This document shows positions 1 through 10,442 of a stretch of 64,000 nt of DNA, one piece after another; within the stretch, counting starts at the first letter, position 1; each line of letters starts with the position of its first letter. The DNA lies in assembly GCA_963575745.1 (NCBI GenBank), contig CAUYUJ010020149.1, positions 89,121 through 153,120 on the forward strand, written 5' to 3'. The translations under genes were made by a program, and so were the position numbers. The stretch comes from Prorocentrum cordatum (Eukaryota > Sar > Dinophyceae > Prorocentrales > Prorocentraceae). The notes under the pieces were generated by a model, which worked only from the letters and a program-made list of their open reading frames with translations, ran no database searches and was not told the DNA's origin.

Positions 1-535
1 TGTTGCTGTTGCTTTTGCTTTGCTTTTGTTGTTGCTTTTGCTTGACTTTGTTTTTGCTTTGCCTACGCACAGACACACACAGCACACCTGCGCTATGCTA
101 TGCTATGCTATGCTGCGCTATGGTATGCTATACTATGCTATGCTATGCTATGCTGCGCTAAGCAATGCTATGCTATGCTATGCTATGCGATGCTATGCTA
201 TTCTGAGCTAAGATATGCTATGCTATGCTATGCTGTGCTATGCTGTGCTATGCTATGCTATGCTATGCTGTGCTAATGCTGCGCTGCGCTATGCTGCGCT
301 GCGCTAAGCTAAGCTAAGCTAAGCTAAGCTAGGCTAGGCTAGGCTAGGCTAGGCAAAGCCAAGCTAAGCTAAGCCAAGCCAAGCTAAGCTAAGCTAAGCT
401 AAGCTAAGATGAGATAAGCTAAGCTAAGCTAAGCTATGTTAAGCTAAGCTAAGCTAAGCTAGGCTAGGCAAAGCAAAGCTAAGCTAAGCTAAGCTAAGCT
501 AGGCTAAGCTAAGCTAAGCTAAGCTTAGCTAAGCT
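1..535. repeat. TATGC and AAGCT pentamer arrays, copy 1
   Basis: After a TTGCTTT-rich start and a short CA stretch, the sequence is a long run of GCTATGCTAT pentamers (about 92-300) that changes abruptly into GCTAAGCTAA pentamers (about 300-535). Occasional AGGCT and AAGCC variants occur. No gene is visible. The same two-part arrangement recurs at 3541-3945. Confidence 0.9.
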
Positions 536-672
536 GGGTGAACCCAGGGGACGCAACTGGGGGAACCGCGGGGCGGATGCTGGGGGATCCGCCCGGGGCG
601 AGCCCCACTGCCCGGCCCCTTTAAGCTAATAAAGTAAGAACCCTTCTAGGCAGAACCTAGGTAGGGAACAAC
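536..672. repeat. Dispersed ~125-bp unit, copy 1
   Basis: A non-simple segment follows the AAGCT array and runs from about GGGGACGCAACTGGGGGAAC to GGTAGGGAACAACG. A diverged copy (roughly nine of ten bases alike by eye) lies at 3965-4091, again directly after an AAGCT array. It behaves as the right-hand part of a composite repeat. It contains no usable reading frame. Confidence 0.8.
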
Positions 673-950
673 GATGGGTTCATGCATAAATTTATTCAGA
701 ACTTAATCATGTATTACAAACTGCCGTGTAACCTGGGGACGATTTTCCGTTTGTCTTTGCCTTTTTTCGGCGACTTGTCGGGTATCTTTCATTCTCCGCC
801 CAAAATCCGCCTGTAGGGGGGACATGCCCGACCTCAGCCTCGGGCGAGGATCGAGCCGCTCCAGGGCGTGCCGCGGGGCGCTCTCCGAGCGGCTCTGGAT
901 CGGCCGCGGCGCCCGACACACACTGCCCAGACCCGCGGGCTCTCTGAGCC
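673..950. other. Unassigned GC-rich segment
   Basis: Sequence of normal complexity between a repeat unit and a triplet array. Frames are open on both strands, but they owe their length to the neighbouring CTC array and resemble no protein I recognise. Confidence 0.4.
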
Positions 951-1042
951 TCCCCCCTCCTCCTCCTCCTCCTCCTCCTCCTCCTCCTCCTCCTCCTCCT
1001 CCTCCTCCTCCTCCCCCTCCTCCTCCTCCTCCTCCTCCTCGA
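951..1042. repeat. (TCC)n triplet array
   Basis: About 30 CTC/TCC triplets with one CCC interruption. Depending on frame it reads as poly-Ser, poly-Pro or poly-Leu on the plus strand and poly-Gly, poly-Arg or poly-Glu on the minus strand. This explains the overlapping long open frames here. Confidence 0.95.
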
Positions 1043-1800
1043 GCGAGGGGGCGAACCCCGCCTTCGTTCTGCCCGGGCCGGAAAACTCCGAGGCGAGTCT
1101 GGCCGCGGCCGCCGGGGCGCCCCGGCAGGCACGGATGAGGGCGGCCAGGCAGGCCCGAGCTATAGACCGAGTCGCGAAGTCGGGTCGGGTCGGAAGCGGA
1201 TCGGATCGCCGGCGAATCGTCCCGCATTCGGATCGAAGTCGGCTCGGCCTCGGGTCGGGTCGAAATCACGGCCCAAGATGGGCGGATCGGATCGCATCGA
1301 GCCGCCTCGCATCGCATCGATTCGGGTCGGGGCGGGCCCTGACGCCGCGGCGCCAGAGGAGCCGGACCCCGGACGCCCCGAGGCAGGATCGCAGTCCGGA
1401 CTCGGAGGTGGATAGACCTCCTACCCCGACACGTCGATGGGCGAATTGGCCGTTCTCGGTTCGCGAGAGGGCGTCGCGGCCGTCATTTTTGCGGGTCCAG
1501 GTTCGTCGGTTTCGGTCCCAGGCCGTTCTCGCTACAGGGTGGTTTGCTAAAGGGAGGTTCGTCCACCGCCCAGGGACGGTCGGTCGCTTCAGGTCCTGGC
1601 CCTCTGCAGGCCAGCGGCGCTCCGTGGGCCCCCCCCCCCCCTGCCAAGGGCGCCCCGCGGCAGAAGAGTTCGGCGGCACGGCCGCGGCCCCGCCGCGGGC
1701 CTTCCGGGCTGAGCGCCGCCAGTGGCCCAGAGTCGGCCCACGTGGAACGCTCTGGCGATCGGAAGCCCGCCGAGGGTTCAACCTGATTCTGTTTGTTGTG
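1043..1800. other. Unassigned GC-rich segment between triplet arrays
   Basis: GC-rich sequence with CGGATCGGATCG-like short repeats around 1170-1330. A plus-strand frame stays open from 868 to 2604 (578 codons) through both flanking TCC arrays. Its composition is dominated by Arg, Pro, Ser and Gly, and no domain is recognisable. I do not call a gene. Confidence 0.5.
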
Positions 1801-1802
1801 CC

Positions 1803-2106
1803 TCTTCTCCTCCTCCTCCTCCTCCTCCTCCTCCTCCTCCTCCTCCTCCTCCTCCTCCTCCTCCTCCCTCCCTCCCTCTCTCCCTCCTCCTCCCTTCTCC
1901 TCCCTCCTCCCTCCCCTCCTCTCCTCCTCCTCCTCCTCTTACTCCTCTCCTCCTCCCCATCGCCTCCTCCCTTTCCTCCTCCCCTCCCTCCCTCCTCCTC
2001 CCCTTCCTCCTCCCCTCCCTCCGTTCCTCCGTTCCTCCTCCCTTCCTCTCCTCCTCCTCCTCTTCCTCCTCCTCCTCCTCCTCCTCCTCCTCCTCCTCCT
2101 CCTCCA
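1803..2106. repeat. Long degenerate (TCC)n array
   Basis: About 300 bases of TCC triplets, pure at both ends and interrupted by CCCTCCC and CTTCCT variants in the middle. It is a polypyrimidine tract on the plus strand. Confidence 0.95.
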
Positions 2107-2444
2107 AGGTTGAGTGATCCACGCGGTGTCCAGAGCCACCGCCAGGGTCGTCACGGCGCGAGCCTGCTGGTTATAGACCCACTTCCCCCGGGGACGGGCT
2201 CCTCGTCCTCAGTCGGTCTGCTGGACGGCCCTGGGCTCCTCTCCAGGGGCCCCCTACAGTCAAAAACCCCAATAAGGACGCGCGACTTTGCTCAGGGTAC
2301 CCTTGCGTCCTTGCTCTTCCTTGCTCTTGCGTCCTTCAGGTTTTCGCCGTCCGCCGCCCCAAAAATCCCAACTTCGGCTTCCAAGGGTCTTGCGTCCTTA
2401 CCGCGCGTCCTTATTAGGGTTTTTGACTGTACCCAGAGGCCCAT

Positions 2445-2640
2445 GGACGGCGAACCTGGACGCCAGCAGAATTGTGCGGGCGTTGATTCAGGAGTGCGCC
2501 CAGGAGGCTGCAGACCCTGGAGGATTCCTGAACTGATGAGGGCGGCGGTGGTCCGCCAGGCCTCGATTGGAGTGCCACCGGCTTACAGACCCTGGATCCC
2601 TTAACATCCAATGGTTCCTTATCCAATGCCCCCACCGTAA
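2445..2640. repeat. Dispersed repeat R, copy 1
   Basis: This segment shares extended similarity with 37170-37435. Shared blocks include one like GCCCAGGAGGCTGCAGACC and a 3' block like TTCCTTATCCAATGCCCCC. Conceptual translations also look alike (QECAQEAADPGG here, KEYAQEASDLGG there), so it may derive from a coding element, but this copy is closed by stops. Confidence 0.6.
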
Positions 2641-2879
2641 ACCGTCAGCCTGGATGCCGCTGGGGACCTCGTGGAGCTCTGAGCCACCTGCCCTCTCGCC
2701 TGTCTGCCCCGGAGATCAGCAGAGAAGCAGAGCAGGAGGACCCGGACAGTGGATGCCTTTCTGTCTCGACCCGACGTCGGTTCCGCCAAGTGTTTTGATC
2801 GTATTTGGGCCCTCGTGGGCCGTCTGGGGGCCCTCTTGGGCCCTTTTGGGCCCCTTTTGGGGCGCCTCTGGGGCCGTCA

Positions 2880-3237
2880 CGCATCCACACACACATCCAC
2901 ACACACACACACACGCGCACACGAACACGCACACACACATACACAAGCACACGCGCACGCACACACGCACGCGCACACGCGCACACGCGCACACGCGCAC
3001 ACGCGCACACGCGCACATGCGCACACGCGCACATGCGCACACGCGCACACGTGCACACGCGCACACGCGCACACGCGCACACGCGCACACGCGCACGCGC
3101 GCACACGCGCACACGCGCGCACGCGCACTTACACACATTCACACATATCCACACACAACACAACACAACACAACACAACACAGCACAACACAACACAACA
3201 CAACACAATATACACACAACACAACACAAAACAACAT
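2880..3237. repeat. CACACG / CACAA arrays
   Basis: Alternating purine-pyrimidine CACACGCGCACACGCG repeats (2880-3140) pass into ACACA pentamers (3141-3237). The upstream 2800-2880 is a short GGGCCCTCTTGGG tract. Confidence 0.95.
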
Positions 3238-3280
3238 TATCCCAGTGCGACCCTACCTAGGAGTTGGAGCATCTAGGAAA

Positions 3281-3525
3281 GCAACATCTACATCTACATC
3301 GACAGCTACATTAACATCTACACCTGCATCTACATCTACATCAACATCAACAGCGAGACTCACATCTACATCTACATCTACATCTACACCTACCTCTACA
3401 CCTACATCTACATCTACATCTACATCTACATCTACATCTACATCTACATCTACATCTACATCTACATCTACATCTACACCTACATCCTCATCTACACCTG
3501 CATCTACATCTACATCTACACTTTC
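3281..3525. repeat. ACATCT hexamer array
   Basis: Around 40 copies of ACATCT with ACACCT and ACATCA variants. The plus-strand frame reads as alternating Thr-Ser. Confidence 0.95.
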
Positions 3526-3540
3526 GCATTGGTTTTGCTA

Positions 3541-3945
3541 GGGTATGCTAGGCTGCGCTATGCTGCGCTAGGCTATGCTATGCTATGCTATGCTGCGCTA
3601 TGCTATGTTATGCTATGCTATGCTATGCTGTGCTATGTTTTGCTATGCTATGTTGCACTATGCTATGCTATGCTATGCTAGGCTATGATATGATATGCTA
3701 TGCTGCGCTGTGCTATGCTATGCTATGCTATGCTGCGCTATGCTATGCTATGATATACTATGCTATGCTGCGCTATGCTATGCTATGCTGTGCTATGCTA
3801 TGCTATGCTATGCTAATCTGCGCTATGCTATGCTTTGCTGGGTTATGCTATGATATGCTAAACTCAAGCTAAGCTAAGCTAAGCTACAGCTAAGCGAAGC
3901 TAAGATGAAGCTAAGCTAAGCTAAGCTGAGCCAAGCTAAGATGAT
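3541..3945. repeat. TATGC and AAGCT pentamer arrays, copy 2
   Basis: A second TATGC array (3541-3862) is followed by AAGCT pentamers (3866-3945), in the same order and orientation as at the start of the window. Confidence 0.9.
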
Positions 3946-3964
3946 ATACGCATAACTAAGGTAA

Positions 3965-4091
3965 GAGGGCGCAACTGGGGGAACCGCGGGGCGGGGACCG
4001 GGGGAACCGCCCGGGGCGGGACCCATTGCCTGGCCCCTTTAAGCTAAGAGAGTAAGAACCCTCTAGGCAGAGCCTAGGTAGGGAACAACGC
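3965..4091. repeat. Dispersed ~125-bp unit, copy 2
   Basis: Close relative of 536-672, in the same position after an AAGCT array. Both copies contain CCCCTTTAAGCTAA and end in GGTAGGGAACAACG, marking a shared boundary. Confidence 0.8.
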
Positions 4092-4880
4092 ACACACAGT
4101 CACACACAGTCGCACACAGTCGCACACACAGTCACACACAGTCGCACTCAGTCACACACACAGTCTCACACAGTCACACACACAGTCACACACAGTCACA
4201 CAGTCACACACAGTCACACACACAGTCACACACAACACAACACAATACAACACAACACAACATAACACAACACAACACAACACAACACAACACAACACAA
4301 CACAACATAACACACTACACCACACCACAACACAACACACCACAACACAACACAACACAACACACCCACACCCACGCCCACACCCACACCCACACGCACG
4401 CACGCACTCACGCACGCACACACACACGAACACAGACGAACACACACGAACACACACGAACACACACGAACACACACGAGCACACACACACACACGAACA
4501 CACACACACACGAACACACACACACACGCGAACACACGCACAAACACACGCACGAACACACACACACACACACGAACACACACGAACACACACGAACACA
4601 CACGAACACACACACACACAGGAACACGCACGAGCACGCACACACACACACACCAACACACACATACGAGTCGACACACGAACACACGCACACGAATACA
4701 AACACACACACATACACGAACACACACGCCCAAATACACACAATCACGCGCACGAACACACACACACACACTCACGAACACACACGAACACACACACGAA
4801 GACATTCGCACGAAGACACACACACACACGAACACACACACACACACGAATATGCACACAAACACACACGACACACACAC
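4092..4880. repeat. CACACAGT, CACAA and CACACGAA arrays
   Basis: CACACACAGT repeats (4092-4230) give way to CACAA pentamers (4230-4370) and then to ACACACGAAC repeats. The long Val/Cys-rich minus-strand frames over this stretch are repeat artefacts. Confidence 0.95.
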
Positions 4881-5345
4881 ACGCACGAGCTTGTCGCTCG
4901 TGTCCTCCCTCCATCATACCTTCCATACTCTCCTTGCCATCACCGTTTTGCTGTCGGATCGGCCACCATGGGCCGAAGAGAGCGCTGCAGGGCCGTGCGA
5001 GCAAGAGAGGCCAATACCTTGCTGTACAAAGCAGAGAGGGAAGGAGGGCTTCGGAGGCACGGCGAGAGGGATCGTGGATCGAAGAGAGGGGGAGAGAGAA
5101 GAAACGTCAGCACGAAGACGGCGTGGCCAGGGAATTGAAAAGTTTGAGGTTCGGAGAATTCACGATCAGCGGCAATTGGGACTTCTCGCGTTGCACACGT
5201 CGCTGCAAGCAGGGGGGACAATTTTCGCTCAGTGTTCGAACGCTGTGTTGTTCATGACTCGCGTGTGGTTCGCACTCGTCTCTGCGATGCTGCACACTGT
5301 AGGATATGGCCTCAACTTGCTCGACCTACATTTCCACAATCGTAT
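4881..5345. other. Unassigned unique segment
   Basis: Normal-complexity sequence with plus-strand frames 4852-5355 (167 codons, starting inside the CA array) and 4934-5257. Neither shows a recognisable domain, signal peptide or convincing splice context. Left unannotated as a gene. Confidence 0.4.
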
Positions 5346-5610
5346 ATCTATCTAGAAAGAAGCTCCAGCCTGGGGGCGCCCAGCCCACAACCATCCGGGA
5401 ACGCTTTTCGATACCCTCCCGATTCGCTTCCCAGAGGCGGCCCAGAGAGGCCAGATGGTTCCAGAAAGCGCCCAGTAGGGTCCAAGAGGCCTCCAAGACA
5501 GCCTGAGAGCGCTCCAGGACGCCCAAGATGGCCCCATGACGGCCCAAGACGCCCCAAAGAAGCCCCTAATAACGCTCGAAGATGACCCCCAAGAGGGCTC
5601 AAAGAGGCAC
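5346..5610. repeat. GGCCCAAGA-rich element
   Basis: A run of imperfect 10-13 bp units such as GGCCCAAGACGCCCCAAAGA. It belongs to the family found in both orientations at about a dozen sites in the window. Confidence 0.75.
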
Positions 5611-5694
5611 ATATCAGTGATGTCCCTTGTGTATTTTCCCCACATGCTTCGTGGGGTTCTGGTTTTCTTCCCTGCCGCGTCTCACCCGCGTTTC

Positions 5695-5764
5695 TCCTTC
5701 TCCTTCTCCTCCTCCTTCTCCCTCTCCTCGCACACAGAGACACACATACACACAGAAACAGCAA

Positions 5765-5798
<34 letters not shown>

Positions 5799-5800
5799 TG
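5695..5800. repeat. TCC tract and (CA)n
   Basis: A short CTCCTTCTCC tract is followed by ACACAGA repeats and then a nearly pure (AC)n of about 30 bases. Confidence 0.9.
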
Positions 5801-5934
5801 GCAACGCCAGTGCGCGACTGGCGTGTTCACCGCATCACACAGCCAAGACGCATGCACTACATAATGGGCACCCACATGAGACACACCAGACGCACGCAAC
5901 ACAATCACTAGCGCATCCTTGACGTGTTGACGGC

Positions 5935-6330
5935 ATCATACACGGGGGTGCGCAGGGGGTGGACTCTGAGCGCGGCCGCTATCCACGACACTGTCGCAAC
6001 GCCCGGCAGGCGTGGAACCTTCTGGACACCATGGGGCGAGCGCAGGGGGTGGTCTCTGAGCGCGGCCGATGTCCACGACTCTGTCGCAAAGCCTAGCAGG
6101 CGTGGCTCTTTCTGGACACCATAGGGGGTGCGCAGGGGGTGGTCTCTGGGCGCGGCCGCTATCCACGACACTGTCGCAAAGCCTAGCAGGCGTGGCACTT
6201 TCTGGACACCATTTGGGGTTGCGCAGGGGGTGGTCTCTCAGCGCGGCCGCTATCCATGACACTGTCGCAAAGCCTAGCAGGCGTGCTCTTTCTTGGTCAC
6301 CATAGGGGGTGCGCATGGGGTGGTCTTGCA
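5935..6330. repeat. ~90-bp tandem repeat, about 4.5 units
   Basis: Each unit begins near GGGGGTGCGCAGGGGGTGG and ends near CGTGGCACTTTCTGGACACC. Units start at about 5944, 6034, 6126, 6217 and 6306. The period, close to a multiple of three, keeps both strands open, so the 219-codon minus-strand frame here is not evidence of a gene. Confidence 0.9.
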
Positions 6331-6960
6331 CCGCGGTCCCTGCACGCGCCAATGTTGGAGGCTCAACAGTCGTGGCACTTTCTCGACTTCGGAGGGGACT
6401 GCAGGAAGCGTGGCACATTCTTCTTGGACAGTATTCACTGGCGACTGCTCGCTCGAGTCGAGCGCCTGGGGCCTCCGCAGCCGTGAATGGACCTGCCGGC
6501 TCCGAGCAACATATCGTACCACCATTCCGAGGGAGAGGGAGGACGAGGACAGGAGGCGGAGGACGGAGGAAGCGAGGGGAGGAGGGAGACTGCACGCTCG
6601 AGTCGAGCGCCTGGGGCCTCCAGGGCCGCAGATGGACCTGGTGGCCCGCCGGGCCCAGGGCCGCCGAGCGGGCCCGGGGCCCGCCGAGCGGGCCTGGGGG
6701 CCGCCGAGCATTTTCGTTTCTCTCAGACCTGATCAGAGGCTTTCCGCCGAAAATCGCGTTCCATAGTGCTCGTTGCCTCGTGGGCGTCGCAGATCGCTTT
6801 CCATGTGTACTGAACAGAACTTGTCAAATCTCTTCTCCACTCTCCTCCCTCCTCTCCTCTTGACTGGCGTCACCAACGGTATCGGCGGGGCAACAGCCAC
6901 CAGCATCATTCTCACATGCTTCACTTCAGCTGTCAGCACTCCGGCCATAATCGAAGTATG
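6331..6960. other. Unassigned segment with a short duplication
   Basis: A 30-base motif (CTCGAGTCGAGCGCCTGGGG and following bases) occurs at about 6449-6475 and again at 6598-6623. Between 6640 and 6712 the sequence is a small tandem repeat of GCCGAGCGGGCCCGGGG type. No gene recognised. Confidence 0.5.
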
Positions 6961-7640
6961 TGGGGTCCCTCGGTAGCGTAATTATTATATTTTTTTCGCG
7001 CTCTCGCGTTCTGGGCTTCCGACGCTCCAAGATGGCCCCAGAGGCCCCCGAAACCTTTTCAAGAGACCCCCAAAAGGGCCCCGGCCCACAGCGGCCCCAG
7101 AAACGCCCAGTACACTTTAGGCGATGCTTAAGGAAACTTAAGTTTTCGGCCAGGGTCTCGATTATTCTTAACGTTTCAATGTAAATCTTAAGATTTTAAT
7201 GGAAATCTTAGGTTTCTATTCCAGTTCTGAGACTATGAATTTCTTAACCCATGATTTCTTAAGCATTTCGCAGGGTGTAGGGCCCCAAGGGTGGCCCAAG
7301 AGGGGGGACGCGAACCGACAAAATTCGAGCCCTCCGCCCAAGAGGCCCCCCTGGAGGCCCCAAGAGGCCCCCAAGGGAAGCCAAGAGGCTCCCTCGAGGC
7401 CCCTCGAGGCCCTCAAGAGGCCAAGAACGAACCCCCCAGATGGCCCCAAACTGCCCCCAGGAGGCTTCCAAAACTGCCTCCGAGAAACCACTTCGCAGCT
7501 GCAAGGCCATCTCGCTACACCAGTACCAGGAATAGCATCGCATACGCTGCTCTCATAACAAACATTCGAACGGCCGGGCACGACTGTGTTATGTTATGCG
7601 CCAGCGAACCCACTTACCCACCCCGCTACGTAACGCGCGC
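6961..7640. repeat. GGCCCAAGA-rich element with AT-richer centre
   Basis: Two GGCCCC-rich arms (about 7020-7110 and 7270-7480) flank an AT-richer centre containing CTTAAGATTTTAATGG-type repeats. The layout matches other members of the family: repetitive arms around a non-repetitive core. Confidence 0.6.
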
Positions 7641-7723
7641 TATGCTGTGAAAAGCTTGAGCTCCTTTGACCTGCGCTTCTTCGTTATCCTCCTCGCCGGG
7701 ATCTCCCTCTGGTCGGCTTGAGC

Positions 7724-7912
7724 TTACGCCAGCCGCGCCTTGATCTTCTTGCTCTTGGCCTCGAGTTGGGAGTGCGTCGTGCTGAGGCCCTGGTGCAACT
7801 CCTCGAGGCTCTGGCGCTCCGCGTCGGTGCAGTCCATGTCCGCGAGATTGTCAAAGAAGCTCTGGTCCCACTCGAACTTGAACATGGGCTCGTCGCCCTT
7901 CGCACTGCCGTC
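7724..7912 (-). CDS. Unrecognised coiled-coil-like protein, last exon
   Basis: Last coding exon of a minus-strand gene (63 codons including the stop). It opens after a CTCCCAG acceptor with Asp-Gly and ends in TAA at 7726-7724. The translation contains FKFEWDQSFFDNLADMD, then a heptad-like helical stretch (SLEELHQGLSTTHSQLEAK) and a basic C-terminus. Its frame is one base off from the preceding exon. Removing either a 46-nt GC...AG intron (7958-7913) or a 37-nt GT...AG intron (7949-7913) restores the frame exactly. The GC version fits the 50-57 nt sizes of the other introns better. Family unknown. A simple frameshift is an alternative to an intron. Confidence 0.5.
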   Translation of the reverse strand, partial: DGSAKGDEPMFKFEWDQSFFDNLADMDCTDAERQSLEELHQGLSTTHSQLEAKSKKIKARLA

Positions 7913-7958
7913 CTGGGAGTTGGGACTGCGAATGCACTCCCTCTGAGACTGCCAGCGC

Positions 7959-8414
7959 CTGCGCCGCGTTGGTCTTGGCTTCGTTGGCGTCTGCCAACTT
8001 CATGGCCGCTGCTTGCTCTTTCAACTCCGCCGCTGCCAAGCTCGAGCGAAGTCGTAAGACCAATGCAACAGCGTGTTTATGTAGATGACTCGCATTCCTG
8101 CCCACCATGTCCGCCAACCGCAGAGCCACGATGGGGTTGTGCGATGCCGCATTCTGAGTGATGTTGTCCTTCTCCAAGCGCGCGAGCTGGAAGCTCAGCG
8201 TGATCTGTAGGTCCTGGTCCTCTGTGGCGGGGCGGGTCTTCTGGATAATGTTGGACACCTCTGAGCCTGAGCCTTTGCCTCTGCCCAAGCGGCGCTGCGT
8301 GACGCTACCGCTACTGGGGGAGTTGCTGCGGCTGCTGGACTTGAGGATGTCCTGCACGTGCGCACCGTCGTCGCCTTCGTAGCAGTCGAGAAACTCGTCG
8401 TCGGAGCGCGCTGG
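7959..8414 (-). CDS. Unrecognised coiled-coil-like protein, main exon
   Basis: 152 codons in phase 0 at both ends. The N-terminal part is acidic (SDDEFLDCYEGDDG), followed by a Ser/Gly/Arg-rich linker (about residues 20-50). The second half is Leu/Ala/Lys/Glu-rich and probably helical (SFQLARLEKDNITQNAA, then AAELKEQAAAMKLADANEAK). Composition is that of a real protein, unlike the surrounding arrays. The upstream boundary is a TCTTTCAG acceptor. Removing the 50-nt GTCAAAG...TTTCAG intron (8464-8415) joins it in frame to the Cys-rich exon. The function is not recognisable from sequence. Confidence 0.55.
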
Positions 8415-8464
8415 CTGAAAGACGCCTTGCGCCCACGGGGTTGTTGATACAGCTCCACTTTGAC

Positions 8465-8534
8465 CTTGCAGCTTGGGCATGCCAATTTGTTCATGACCAG
8501 CACATCATTCCACTCACATTGCCCACATCCGCAC
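8465..8534 (-). CDS. Unrecognised protein, Cys-rich exon
   Basis: A 70-nt exon encoding a compact cysteine cluster, CGCGQCEWNDVLVMNKLACP followed by SCK. The pattern CxCxxC...CxxC is typical of small zinc-binding folds, but too short to assign to a family. It begins after AGCAG (one base completes an Arg codon from the previous exon) and ends at an AAG|GTCAAA donor. Flanking introns would be 57 nt (8591-8535) and 50 nt (8464-8415). Confidence 0.5.
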
Positions 8535-8591
8535 CTGCTCCACAACGGTTTTGCAACAAAGGGAACCAGGGCGGCTGGCTGGGCACGTTAC

Positions 8592-8710
8592 CTGCCTCTG
8601 TCTTGGTCGGGGCTCTGGTGGTGTGGCGGGCCGCCATGGGCCAAGTCCCTCAAGCCCTGCTGGGAAGTGCGGGGGTCCTGTGCGCCAGCATGGTGCTCGA
8701 GCCCAAATGG
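8592..8710 (-). CDS. Unrecognised protein, upstream exon (partial gene)
   Basis: Most upstream exon that can be proposed for the minus-strand gene. It is bounded by a CTTACTCAAG acceptor and a strong AGGCAG|GTAACG donor, and is open in the phase needed to join the Cys-rich exon. The sequence is His/Pro/Gln-rich (for example GGPPHHQSPDQDRG) and has no in-frame Met near its start, so the true N-terminus would lie further upstream, beyond the GAG array or the N gap. It is supported only by splice geometry. Confidence 0.35.
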
Positions 8711-8719
8711 CTTGAGTAA

Positions 8720-9030
8720 GGAAAGCGAGAATGAGAACGAGGAGGAGGAGGGGAAGGATGAGGAGGAGGAGGAGGAAGAGGAGGAGGAGGAGGAGGAGGG
8801 AGAACGAGGAGCAGGGACGAGGGGGGAAGAGGAGGAGGAGGAGGATCATGAGGTAGAGGATGAGACGGATGATGATGAGGATTCTGCTGATGATGATGAT
8901 GCTGATGATGATGCTGATGCTGACGATGATGATGCTGATGCTGGTGCTGATGATGATGCTGCTGCTGATGATGATGCTGACGATGCTGATGGTGATGATG
9001 ATGATGAGGAGGAGGAGGAGGAATAATAAC
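8720..9030. repeat. GAG and GATGATGCT triplet arrays
   Basis: GAGGAG-rich sequence (about 8738-8855) becomes GATGATGATGCTGATG (about 8865-9025). It immediately precedes, on the minus strand, the proposed upstream exon of the 7724-8710 gene. Confidence 0.95.
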
Positions 9031-9205
9031 AAGGACAAGTAATCAAAATGCTGATACTCAGAATACCGATACAATGAATAATTGCACTACAGATAATACT
9101 ACCATTAGCCGTCATTCCAACAGGACTACGATCCATCATATCAAACATAATCATATTCACACTAGTAATTCTACTTATAGTAATAGTGCTAGCTAGCACC
9201 AATGC
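9031..9205. other. AT-rich unassigned segment
   Basis: A short AT-rich stretch with ATTAGCCGTCATTCC-like unique sequence between two triplet arrays. Nothing recognisable. Confidence 0.4.
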
Positions 9206-9286
9206 GAATAACACGATTAATACGAACACTACTACTACTGCTACTGCTACTGCTACTACTACTGTACTACAGCTACTAGTAAAAGA

Positions 9287-9337
<51 letters not shown>

Positions 9338-9382
9338 GTTACCACTACTACTACGACTACCACCACTACTACCACCACCACC

Positions 9383-9437
<55 letters not shown>

Positions 9438-9450
9438 TTACTAAACACTA

Positions 9451-9482
<32 letters not shown>

Positions 9483-9526
9483 TGGTACTACTGCTGCTAC
9501 TGCTACTGCTACTCCTTCTACTCCTG

Positions 9527-9571
<45 letters not shown>

Positions 9572-9631
9572 GTACCATTACGCATCTTACTACTCTTACT
9601 CTTACTACCACTACCACTACTACTACCACTG

Positions 9632-9663
<32 letters not shown>

Positions 9664-9677
9664 GCTGCTACTACTAG

Positions 9678-9713
<36 letters not shown>
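9206..9713. repeat. (ACT)n triplet array abutting the gap
   Basis: Around 500 bases of ACT/TAC triplets with CCACTG and TGCTAC variants, running directly into the N gap. The gap was probably caused by assembly failure inside this array. Confidence 0.97.
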
Positions 9714-9813
9714 NNNNNNNNNNNNNNNNNNNNNNNNNNNNNNNNNNNNNNNNNNNNNNNNNNNNNNNNNNNNNNNNNNNNNNNNNNNNNNNNNNNNNNN
9801 NNNNNNNNNNNNN
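9714..9813. other. Scaffold gap (100 N)
   Basis: Exactly 100 undetermined bases, the conventional size for a gap of unknown length. Distances across it are not reliable. Confidence 0.99.
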
Positions 9814-10090
9814 GGGTGGCTCACACCCCTCCGCCGCGCGCCCGTCTCCTCCGCCTTCCGGTTCCTTCCTGCTCTCTCCTCCCTCCTTCCCCTCTCCCTG
9901 TCGCTGTTTTTTGGGGGTGTGCCCTGTCGCGGGCTTCCAGGTGGTCTTTGGCCTTCCACCTGGGTCTCGACAAAAACCTCCTTGATGGGCACACCCCCCC
10001 AGTCCTTTTTGTTGGTGGACGCTCGGCCGATACGCCTGGCCCCGGTGGACACCAGATCTAAAATGGATCTGGTGCCGGGGCCGCGGATTC
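9814..10090. other. Unassigned GC-rich segment right of the gap
   Basis: Normal-complexity sequence with TCCTTCC-rich parts. Open frames exist on both strands, but none is recognisable. Confidence 0.35.
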
Positions 10091-10170
10091 AGCAGGAGGA
10101 GGAGGAGGAGGAGGAGGAGGAGGAGGAGGAGGAGGAAGAGGAGGAGGAGGGGGTAAGAGGAGGAGGAGGG
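10091..10170. repeat. (GAG)n array
   Basis: About 20 GGA/GAG triplets followed by GACGACGAC. Confidence 0.95.
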
Positions 10171-10350
10171 TCACGACGACGACGAGGATAAGCACGACGA
10201 GGCCTCTCTCGCGAGGCCGCCGCCGTGGCGGAGGCCGCCGCTGACGCGCCGGCGCCTGCGCCGGCCGCCCCGCCGCAGGCCCTCGGCAGCCGTCGGCTGC
10301 CTTCGGCGGGTCTCCGCGGCGATCGGCTGCGTTCGGCGGCCCTGGCAGCA

Positions 10351-10383
<33 letters not shown>

Positions 10384-10394
10384 TCGTCGTCGTT

Positions 10395-10442
<48 letters not shown>

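Noticed and set aside
868-2604. 578-codon plus-strand open frame
   Set aside because: It runs through two TCC arrays that cannot produce stops in this frame. Outside the arrays the composition is Arg/Pro/Gly-rich without any recognisable domain.
5935-6330. CRISPR-like or coding repeat
   Set aside because: Simple head-to-tail 90-bp units without spacers; no recognisable protein in any frame.
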